Assembly: GCF_024679245.1 (NCBI RefSeq)
Contig: NC_090185.1
Coordinates: 29,944,670-30,008,669, forward strand
Length of the DNA stretch: 64,000 nucleotides
Source: Pseudorasbora parva
Taxonomy: Eukaryota > Chordata > Actinopteri > Cypriniformes > Gobionidae
Direction of reading: 5' to 3'
The notes below the pieces were generated by a model that was given only the letters and a program-made list of their open reading frames with translations, was not told the origin of the DNA and ran no database searches. Position 1 is the stretch's first letter, and each line of letters starts with the position of its first letter. Position numbers and translations under genes: made by a program. Below are positions 55,489-64,000 of this stretch, one piece after another.

Positions 55489-56340
55489 CCCACGTTTTAA
55501 TTTACTAATTTAATTACTGAATATGTTGTTACATTTCACGATTGCATTTCAATAATATATCTGTATTAAATCATAGAATACAGACAAATTACATCAGACA
55601 ACAAGGAATCGCTGAGGAAATAAAATACATTTCAGAAAACTATTATTCTTAAATAACACTAATAATAATAAATAAAGAATACAAATAAATTAAGATTGAT
55701 CAATTGATTAGGCTTGTTTTTTATTATAAAAATTTGAATTAGTTTGCCCCATCTAAGTCATATCCCAAATTTCAAAGTTCACTTGGTTAATTTGGTCCAG
55801 ACCAAAAAAAAAAAATTGATGAAAAGATTTGCATTTTTATCACCGAACCTAAAGGCATAGGGATATGTTCACAAGCTGATTGTTTGGCTTTTATAATGTA
55901 TTGCCTATTTCAAGACGGAACTTACAGAACATCCAAAACAATGCTGTGTGCTGAGATAAATGCTCTGGTTGTATGTGCGTACATATGATGGGATTTTGAC
56001 CAGCTGAGAACTTGTGTAGAGCTGGGCCGTGTCTTTGGGCCGTGTTGTGTTCATATATCATTCAAACCGCACCAGAGTTAGTTTTGAAGTGGACCGAGAG
56101 CCATCTTTTTTTTTAGCTGTCTCAGGCTGCTTTTTTGGTGCGCACCAGGGTTCAGATGCCGTTCACACTTATTCAAATGAACCACAGTAACAGCAAATAC
56201 ACCAGGGTTCATTTTAAGCAAACTAAACATGCCAAGTGTGAACACAACCTAAAACACCAGGTGTAAACAGTCTCCCTTGTCTACTTGTGATCGAACAAAA
56301 CACATCTTAACACGAGGTGTAAACAGGGCATTCGTTTTAA
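54250..56340. other. AT-rich gene-free stretch
   Basis: This region includes dense TTAATTAA-type motifs between 54960 and 55380, a TA/poly-T tract at 55401-55489, and a repeat-like GTTCAGATGCCGTTCACACT...CCAAGTGTGAACACAACC segment at 56150-56250. No gene is supported, and I did not find the missing TM7 exon of the GPCR here. Confidence 0.4.
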
Positions 56341-56348
56341 TGACTCAC

Positions 56349-56778
56349 CTGACTTTTGCAGAAGAATCTTCTGGGAGAAAAGCACCAGCCACCTGTTCAG
56401 ATAAAACCAATGAGATTGACAATTGAGGAATTTAAATGTCTTGTATCCTTTTTAGTAAAAAAAAACTAAGGAACGGCATGCTGCTGATTCACTGGCCTTA
56501 ATTAGATTTTTTTTTAAATCAGGAGTTTAAATTTTTTTTGAAGACATGAACAATTTGAGGTGTTTTGTTACACACACCTCCACCATATTCATGATGTGGA
56601 AAGGCAGCCAGGTCAAGCCGAAGGTGATGACAATAACCAGGATTAGTTTCTTACTTCGGATCTGTCTACGAAAACGTGTCTTGCGAATTTTGCGTAGGTT
56701 ACACACATAGTTGCCTATGATCAGTCTATATGGCATCAAGAAACCCAGCAGAATTAGCAAACAGTGCTGCAGTATCAC
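56349..56778 (-). pseudogene. Chemoattractant-type GPCR, two exons only (TM5-TM6 and start of ECL3)
   Basis: Exon A (56578-56778) follows TCTGTTTTAG and encodes LLILLGFLMPYRLIIGNYVC (TM5), LRKIRKTRFRRQIRSKKLIL (basic loop 3) and VIVITFGLTWLPFHIMNMVE (TM6 with the WLP motif). It ends at a GTGTGT donor. Exon B (56349-56392) lies between an ACAG acceptor and a GTGAGTC donor and continues VAGAFLPEDSSAKV, fitting extracellular loop 3. The pattern resembles leukotriene B4-receptor-like or formyl-peptide-like class A receptors. TM1-4 and TM7 (NPxxY) were not found nearby, so it is a fragment, or a gene with very distant exons. Confidence 0.6.
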
Positions 56779-57576
56779 CTAAAACAGAGTGAGGTCATAT
56801 CATGTGTAGAATCATTTAACATAATTTCCTTTTAGATATAGAGTTTGTCTATTTATTCTAAAAAGTTCTTGATTTGACCACTTTTATAATTATTGGAAAA
56901 TATTTATCAGGTAAATTTAACTTACATCTCGTGGATGTGAATGTTTACCTTAAATATATTATGCAAGTTGCTTTCTGGGTGGGGGAAGGGTTTTGTCCCC
57001 CTCAGTTCAAGTCATGTTCTGGGGGCACCACAATGCAACTGAAAGGTCACTTTACTATTAGCGATTAAAAAAAAAAATAAGTGCATGCAAATTGCACGCC
57101 ACTGTCTTTGGGTGTACTGCCTCGGCGATGGAGAGTCAGAATTTCTTCTGGATAGTTCCTTTTTTACAGGATAGTGTCCTGGTACACTAAAGGCCTTGTC
57201 ACGATTTGTGCTCTAATGCTCCCTGTTCCTCGAGACCCACTGTCTTGCAAAGTTTCACAACTGGCTGTTGTTTGGAAAAAGTTTAAAAAGTCTCAGTTTA
57301 CGCATGTAACCATGATTCCCCAAGAATAGGGAATGAGATGCTGCATCCCCAAGGGGTCACTATGGGGAATGCCTCCGGCATGATAGGTGTCTGAAGGATG
57401 AGTCTGAACACGACAATGAACTTTATATTGGCAGGCCTATGACATCACCACTGGTGTGACTGAGAGTACAAGAGGGCACCTGTGTAAAATGTCACCCACT
57501 TCTTGTCTGAAGGAGACATGTACAGGAATACCGAAAGCATGGCAAAGGGATGCAGCATCTCGTTCACACTCTAACC

Positions 57577-57768
57577 TAGGGTTCCTCAACTTGGTCCTGA
57601 AGGGCCACTGTCCTGCAGAGTTTAGCTCCAACCCTAATTAAACACACCTTCCTGTGATTTTCTAGTGATCCTGAATATCTTGATTAGCTTGCTCAGGAGT
57701 GCTTGATCAGGGTTGGTGCTAAACTCTGCAGGACAGTGGCCCTCCAGGACTGAGTTTGAGGAACTCTG
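57577..57768. mobile_element. 192-bp hAT-type MITE with 8-bp TSD
   Basis: TAGGGTTCCTCAACTTGGTC at the left and the reverse complement of CAGAGTTCCTCAAACTCAGT at the right form long inverted arms (shared CCACTGTCCTGCAGAGTTTA). The exact 8-bp duplication CTCTAACC lies at 57569-57576 and 57769-57776. It is nested in the 57310-59160 element. Confidence 0.85.
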
Positions 57769-58319
57769 CTCTAACCCAAAGGCAAAACGATGAAAGCTCA
57801 GAAAGACTCATTTTAACTGGCACTGCAAAGCTCTACTAACTAAAGGCTTCAATACACAATGACTCTCATAATGAGAGGAGGCCTAGCAGCACTCCACACT
57901 GAGGTCAGTACCTAACTGCCTAGCCAAGCTCCTAGTATGATGACTCTCTAACTTGACAGGAGACTTAACAACTCCATATACTCAGGATATCTTGAAAGGA
58001 GGCTCACAAAAAGCCTATCACTCGCACACGCTATCCTAGTGAAACCCAAGAGAGTGGAGGCCTCGGTAAAGACAACTCTCTTTAATGAGAGAAGGCCTGA
58101 TAATACTTGCAATACCCAATAAGGCTCACAGAGAGCCTAAGCACTCAGTCTATGGCTGAGCTCATAGGACGAATACAGTACGTCTTTATGCCAGGTTTCA
58201 AGGAAGTTTCTATTTTACAGGGCTAGGAGCCTTCCACAATAATAGGACTCTGGTTCAAGAGCAGAGAACAAAGAGGCTACCAATTTATATCCAGGCTGAG
58301 CTTAGAAGGCCTTAAGATA

Positions 58320-58323
<4 letters not shown>

Positions 58324-58371
<48 letters not shown>
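58324..58371. repeat. (GA)n microsatellite
   Basis: About 24 GA units. Confidence 0.95.
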
Positions 58372-58372
<1 letters not shown>

Positions 58373-60521
58373 CCTAAAATTAAATATCGAGAAGCCTAAC
58401 AACACTCCATACCCAAGTAATAACTGGGGTAACGGTAGTCAGTCTCCCCAGTTATTGCTTAGGTATGGAGTGTGGTTAGGCTTTTAGATATGAGAATTTC
58501 CTGTGAGGCCCCTGCTTTTAATAGGCAGTGTTGTCAAGTCAATTCTCATAAGCTCTCAAAGAGTCCAAAAACCAGAAACCAGAGAAGGCTTGATAGAGCC
58601 TAATCAACTTGTACTGTATGCAGGTGAATTTTTATTTAATTTTTATTTTTGAGAGAGAAAGAGAGAGAGAGTCCTAGTGCTTTAAACACACTTGTGCAAA
58701 CACTATCTACTATCCCCTAAGAGAGAAGAAAGGAAAAAGCTCCTTATCTGTCTCTTGTAGTCAGTCTTGTGAATGCATCATCTAGCTTGCTCAAAGAGTC
58801 GATGGCATTCCAAATGCGCGTCCCTCATCCCTTGAAAATAGGGACAGTGCAAACTGAGCTTTTTATAGGAAATCCTCAAAATGCTCACATTTATTCCCTC
58901 AAGAACTAAACACGAATGCTTCTCACTCATGTACAAAAAAAAAAAAAAAACGACTCCTAAAGACAAGTAAGAGGAGGACATTTTGCACTGGTGCCCTCTT
59001 ATATTCTCGGTCAGACCAGTGGTGATGTCATAGGCTGCCATCTGCCAATGTCAAGTTCATTGTCATGTTTAGACTCATGCTTCAGACTCCTGTCATGCCG
59101 GAGGCTTTCCCCATAGTGACCCCTAGGGGACGTAGCATAGAGTTCCCTTCCAAAAGGGAAATACCTTTTTTCTTCCATGTATGTTGCCACTGGAAGGATT
59201 CAATCACCACTTTACACATTTATGGGGTCTCTGCCAACATGACGGTTTGGTAAGTGAACTTGATAAATGTTTTAGGGATGTCAAGGTGTTACTGGTTTAC
59301 AACCTTTCTAACCTTGTCCAGCTCCACCTCTGTGGATCTAGTGAGTGGAGTTTAACCTAAGTAGGTTTAATGTACTGTGTTGATAAGGTTACGGTTTAGT
59401 TGAAACTGTTAGCTCCACAAGTTAGGTCCAGAGGTGGGGAGCTGGATGTCAAGCTCCATCTGTTGGCTCTCAGTGAGAAGCCTCTCCATGTTATAGTTTT
59501 TTTTTCCAGTGATACAGATCCTAAGTCTAGTATATGCAGATAAATCATACTTTAACGATTAACTTGATGGCTACTTCTCAGGGTGTTTCTCAGCCTATTA
59601 CATGAGATGCTTTGATAGGTTCCAGCATCCCAGTGACCTTACATAGGACAGATGGTCGGTCCTGTCTCCCCCTAGAGGCCAATGACAGTACTGCATTCTA
59701 GTAGATAGAAAGAGGGCTTAAACTTTGAAAGAAGTTTAGGTAATTGTGTTCAAATATATGTAACCTGTTTCATATAATTATAGTTGTATGGTGGTTTCAT
59801 TTTTACTTGGCTCTTGGCATTTAAAATGGCCAAAATGTGGTCGGTTCAGTTGTGGTCGGTTCTGACTTCCTGTAAGTGGCGTGGCTGTGTTGTGTGAAGG
59901 ACAGCACCATGTCTTTTTGCAGCTTCTTTACTATGAGTTTTGACATTAAAGCATGCCATTAAGCATTTCACATGATTAAATTTTTTTTTTTTTTTTAAAG
60001 TATATTTTGTGCATAATTATGTTGGACATTTCAGAATGTTGTCGTTTGTGAACACGTTATTTTTCTTTTATATACTTTGCTTTACTAAGCTGGAGTTGGT
60101 CCAGTTTTTCATTTTCATTTCATCTCCTTAAAGATAACAGAAATGACATATGTGTGTGCTAATCTTTTGCTCTCCTTAGCAGAAGTATATGCAGTGTGGT
60201 TTAGCTTAGTACATATACCTGCAGTTCCTGTGAGTTGGTCACTTGGCAAAAATGACTCATATGTTCTCATGTTTTTTAGACAGGTGGTTTACCCTTTAGC
60301 AGAGTTCACATTTGCTTTAGACATATCGCCGTCAGGTTTTCTTTTCTTTTTTTTTCTTTTTTTTTTTTACTTCAAATGGAAAAAGAATGGTAGTATAGTA
60401 CGTGGGTGGTGTTTTACCACTTTGATAAAATGATTGTTGTTGTTTCCTTATGTAGATTGAAATAAAAATAAATACAATAAAATAAAATAAGGAAAATATC
60501 ATTTTATATACATATTTATCT

Positions 60522-60528
60522 TTTTATT
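60522..60528 (-). other. Probable polyadenylation signal of gene C
   Basis: The minus strand reads AATAAA at about this position, about 60 nt after the gene C stop codon. Confidence 0.55.
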
Positions 60529-60588
60529 AATTACGCATAAGTCATGAATTTCTATATTTAAAAACAAAGGTGACCTGCTGATATAAGG

Positions 60589-61699
60589 TCAGACACAAGC
60601 TCTTCTGTTTATGATTTGGGCAGAAAAGCACCGGTTCTGTTCAAACTCTTCACAAATGGAGGAAAAGACCACCTCAGTATACTGAAAGAACAACAGGACA
60701 ACCACTATTAGCATTTACATCTGTTTTATGAATCAAACAGTGATAAAAATCAGTAATAAATCTTAAAAGTAATGAATAAATATATAAATGCAAATTAAAA
60801 AATATATTTTTCTTGTTTTTTGGGCATTTTACCACTGTCTTTGTCTCTTGAAATTGTTCCAGAGGCATAAAATGAGTCTGGTCTAAATCTGTCTCTTGAT
60901 GTTTTACATTTTTTCCAGAATAGCAACATACACCTACAAGAGAAGAGAAGTATGTTCATATTTTACAGATTAAATTAAATGATATTAAAGAACAGAACTC
61001 ACCAATGACCACAATGACCAGAACACCATGCATCAGACCAGATATGAAGATAATAATCATCCATGGGCTCTGAATCTGGTCAGTATGATTCCGCTCGATA
61101 TACTTCACCACAGTGTGATTCTGACACTCGGGCAGTTTAGTTGGTTCTGTAAAAACAGCCATAGACTACATTTCAACAACTAAAGCACTGATCCTCCATA
61201 TGACCTGATCACTGAATGCTCACTCACCGATGATGTAAAGTGTGGTGCCGGCGCTGAATTTTGGAGGGGCTTCAGTGGTCATGCAGTAATAAATGCCTAA
61301 CTCGTCAACAGTGACATTTATTATGAATAGACTACGTTTAGATTGCACTGAATATTTGGGTGGGAATTGTATTTCATAGAAAAAAGGAGTTGGTGAAGTT
61401 GAAAATAACCTCAATATCATAACTGGACGATTCGGTGGTTTCAGTCGCATCCAATAAATCTCTTTTTCATCAAGATCACAGTTTATAGTCACATTTTGTC
61501 CAAAATGTGTTAGTTCTGTTAACATTTCTACAGCTTGACACCATACTAATAGACCTGTGAGATAAATAAATAGATAAATCAAACATGCATAGAGTGATAA
61601 AAAATAGGATTTTCAGGAACTTGATCAAGTACAATAAATATTCAATAAATGACACTTACAAATGAGATGGTGTATGATGTTTCCACAACTAAAATGCAT
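60589..61699 (-). CDS. Single V-domain immunoreceptor with ITSM-like tail, gene C
   Basis: Five exons give an uninterrupted 234-residue frame with consistent phases: 61660-61699 (ATG at 61699, donor GTAAGT), 61228-61554 (acceptor CTCACAG, donor GTGAGT), 61003-61146 (TTTACAG, GTGAGT), 60833-60933 (TTGTAG, GTAAAA) and 60589-60681 (CTTTCAG, stop TGA). The leader MHFSCGNIIHHLICLLVWCQA is a signal peptide. The V domain has cysteines in VTINCDLDEKEIYWMR and ELGIYYCMTT and ends KFSAGTTLYII, a J-like GTxL strand as in CD8 and novel immune-type receptors. The stalk has NHT sequons. The TM is IIIFISGLMHGVLVIVVIGV. The exon 4/5 join makes TVYTEV, fitting the TxYxxV switch motif. Whether it belongs to NITR, CD28/CD8-like or another family is open. 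Confidence 0.78.
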
Positions 61700-62276
61700 T
61701 ACCTGTGAAATCTGGTTGCTTTCACAGATGCTTTAAGATGGAACTGCACTTTTCGAGCTTTGAAACCAAGAGAGGGTGATTTTAGAGCAGCCAATGAGAG
61801 GAAGTGACACTCAGACCGCATTCAACAACAACTTTTCAATGGCTCATGTGAGATCATTATCTTTATAAGTTACAACAAGTTATAACAAAAGTGGTCAAAT
61901 TTTGCCTGAAGACATTAATATTGGTGTGTAAACACAAAGGCTGTTCAATTTAATAAAAGATCCCTGACCAAAGACCAAAAGATTTATTTAAAAGTAATTT
62001 CTCCAATGAAAATCTAACGGAAGTGAAACTGAATTTGACATTCTGATTAACATATGTTATGTGATAGAAACATCAATAGCCATTAAGCTGTGTGCTGTGA
62101 CTTTATAATGTGCCATTTCCATTTTATTTGACCACAGAAACTGAGCCTAGCACACTTCTCTCTCTCTCTTCAATAAAATCTAGCCTTAAGTGAAACTTAA
62201 CACACAGTACCAGTTGTCCACAAAGTCTTCGTTATGGCTTACGAAAATGGAAATGTTTCAAAATGTCAATGTTTAG

Positions 62277-62290
62277 CCACTAGGGGGCGA
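62277..62290 (+). promoter_or_regulatory. CTCF-like motif
   Basis: CCACTAGGGGGCGA matches the core CTCF consensus (CCAsyAGrkGGCrs). It lies about 580 bp upstream of gene C's start codon. Binding is not shown by sequence alone. Confidence 0.45.
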
Positions 62291-62680
62291 TGATCTCTGT
62301 GATCCCATGAACCAGTGTCCATATGTTTTTGACTTCATCTCAGATCAGTTTTATAAATTGTAGACATTTAATTACACATTTGTAGGCTATAATAAAAAGG
62401 AAAAGAAAAGTTGTAGTTATACCGGGACTGTCATATAAATAATATTATAATGAGAACAATATTGTAATAAAACATTGTGAATTCTCTGGGGTTGGTTGTT
62501 GTTTCAGTGCTTTGTTGTTGGAAGAATGCCTCTACAGCTTAACGTTACACATTCTGACTAGCACATAAATTCAAGTTCAAGCTTCACTTGTGCATTTGTG
62601 TTATTTTGTACAGATATATGTCGTAATATTAAGTTGTGTTGTACAAATATCTGATTAAAGGTAACTATGCAACTTTCCGT

Positions 62681-62695
62681 CCACTAGAGGGCGCC
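62681..62695 (+). promoter_or_regulatory. CTCF-like motif within repeat-like sequence
   Basis: CCACTAGAGGGCGCC is a strong match to the CTCF core. The surrounding 62660-63125 looks like an interspersed repeat, so the site may be transposon-borne. Confidence 0.45.
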
Positions 62696-63359
62696 TATTC
62701 AAAACAAAGGCACAGTTTGATGACGCCGAGTTTGAGCGCAGCATCTTGGGACATGTGGTCTTCACCTCACAGCCGGTGGAAAAGAATCGGGATAGGACTC
62801 TGGCAGGAATCATGTTCATAACATCATAACAACATGCCAGCAGTGTCGGGTAACAACCGGGCCTTTTCAAGTTTTTTCACTTTGCAAGCACCGCTCACAA
62901 TTTCTTCAGGAATTGTACATTCTAGATAACGTTACTGTAGTATGAAGCAGAGCAGGACCGAGTGTTCTGGAGCTGAGCAAGGGTGCTGGAGCGATTGTTA
63001 CACAAACAAACGGCTCGCGAGCAGCAGGACTCATATTATGATGGGATACAGTCGCCAGGCGCCCACGCTATTTCCCCTTTTCCAGTCATAAGTATGAGGT
63101 AAGGCAGCTCTGTTTATCATGGTAGATACATGTAAGTGTCACAGAGTGACCTAAAATGGCGGAACTTAAAATGGCGGAACCTAAATTGGCGGAAATTGTC
63201 CGCCCGGACCATTGTCCATGGAACACGCGACTAGTTCCGGTAGCTCCGGGCAACTAAAAGGGAGTGTTATTGGGCACAGGTGTGCGCATGGACGTGACGG
63301 TCGATGGTTGGACAAATTAGAGCAAAGGAGGCATATAAAGAAGGTAATGGGAGAACAGG

Positions 63360-63490
63360 AGAGGGTGGAGTTGATTCCGGCAAACGGGGGCGGGGGGGTG
63401 GAGTTGATTCCGGCAAACGGGGGCGGGGGGGTGGAGTTGATTCCGGCAAACGGGGGCGGGGGGGTGAAGTTGATTCCGGCCAACGCTGCA
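63360..63490. repeat. 33-bp minisatellite, about 4 copies
   Basis: Units of GTTGATTCCGGCAAACGGGG plus GCGGGGGGGTGGA recur 33 bp apart (for example TTGATT at 63371 and 63404). The period is a multiple of 3, so all six frames stay open and give spurious repeat peptides. The surrounding 63130-64000 may be the start of another retroelement that continues beyond the window; this is not established. Confidence 0.85.
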
Positions 63491-64000
63491 GGGTGAGTGA
63501 AGTCGATTTGGGCGATCGCTGTGGGTGAGACAGAGCGATCGGTGAATCGGAGGGACGTCTTGAGGCGGATGATACAGACTGGGCGAAGTGAGAACAAAGT
63601 ACTGGGCTGAAGAAAACATGAGCTAAGTGTTTGAAGCATTCGTTGTTGAAACAACTGTGTTGATATGTATTGTTACTGCCTTGGAGAGATTGTTTACATT
63701 GAGAAGTCATTGGGAACGTATTGAAAAGAGGAAGGAGCGTGCTGAAAGATCGTGGTCTTGACGTTTTCATATGGTCACCCTCTGCACTGACCCTTTCTAC
63801 TATCCAGGACTTATTTCCCGGCCCAACGTGGTGATCCTGACCCTAATTCACCGTGAGTGTGTGTGGAGTACAGTGGGTGAGTCTTTCTTTTGATGTGTGT
63901 CCACCTGAAGAATTATAGTGTTGTGCTGTGCAAACGTCGTCAGCGATCCCTCCCTAGGTCAAAGAGGAAGCCCTGCATCAGAGGAAGCGCTAAAGCCGAC

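Larger units (their letters stand above)
57310..59160. mobile_element. DNA transposon with ~200-bp inverted arms
   Basis: The left arm (about 57335-57530; GGGGTCACTATGGGGAATGC, CTCCGGCATGATAGG, TATGACATCACCACTGGTGTGA) is matched in inverted orientation by 58955-59140 (reverse complement GGGGTCACTATGGGGAAAGC, CTCCGGCATGACAGG, TATGACATCACCACTGGTCTGA). The interior holds a second MITE and a GA tract and no transposase. Exact ends and TSD are not resolved. Confidence 0.65.

Noticed and set aside
63181..63770. Pro-rich and Gly-rich frames at the window end
   Set aside because: Open in several frames through the 33-bp array, a multiple of 3; no independent support.

Overview
The window is eukaryotic and most like a teleost fish genome, probably a cyprinid. 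It has spliced, Ig-domain immune genes with GT-AG introns, a low density of exons, and very dense transposable elements (hAT, Harbinger, Tc1/mariner, Gypsy, a DIRS/Ngaro-like element, a LINE fragment, a tRNA-derived SINE), plus many CA, TA and GA microsatellites. No bacterial features or CRISPR arrays are present. Species and family names are inferences, because no database could be searched.

Layout. 1-2086: sparse sequence with a decayed two-exon gene copy. 2095-5676: a hAT-like element with an 8-bp target-site duplication (TSD) that carries a ~2-kb 42-bp minisatellite. 7551-14099: a young, apparently intact Gypsy retrotransposon on the minus strand with identical 312-bp LTRs. 14767-20728: an element bounded by A1...B1-A2...B2 split direct repeats, the hallmark of PAT/Ngaro-type tyrosine-recombinase retroelements, holding 65-bp and 108-bp minisatellites and no visible polymerase. 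20985-21495: an inverted second copy of the decayed gene. 21589-32379: an older Gypsy element with a PNMA-like Gag, broken by stops, frameshifts and an in-RT Harbinger-like insertion. 32668-33564: a Tc1/mariner-like element. 33800-34635: B7-like V-set gene A. 34640-47350: a mosaic of nested DNA transposons, a SINE and tandem repeats, including two members of a TAGCCTGA-ended family with 9-bp TSDs, one carrying a RecQ-like helicase fragment. 47430-47960: third copy of the decayed gene. 50940-52648: V-set gene B, a paralogue of A. 53690-54245: a LINE fragment. 56349-56778: two exons of a chemoattractant-type GPCR. 57310-59155: an inverted-repeat element. 60589-61699 (minus): a complete five-exon single-V-domain receptor of 234 residues with an ITSM-like tyrosine motif. 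62277 onward: CTCF-like motifs, repeats and a 33-bp minisatellite at the window end.

Functionally, the host content is an immune-receptor neighbourhood: genes A and B are small type I membrane proteins with one V-set domain, and gene C is a likely signalling receptor. Nearly everything else is mobile DNA, with at least four cases of one element inserted in another. The most unusual theme is that two unrelated non-autonomous mobile elements carry kilobase-scale minisatellites.
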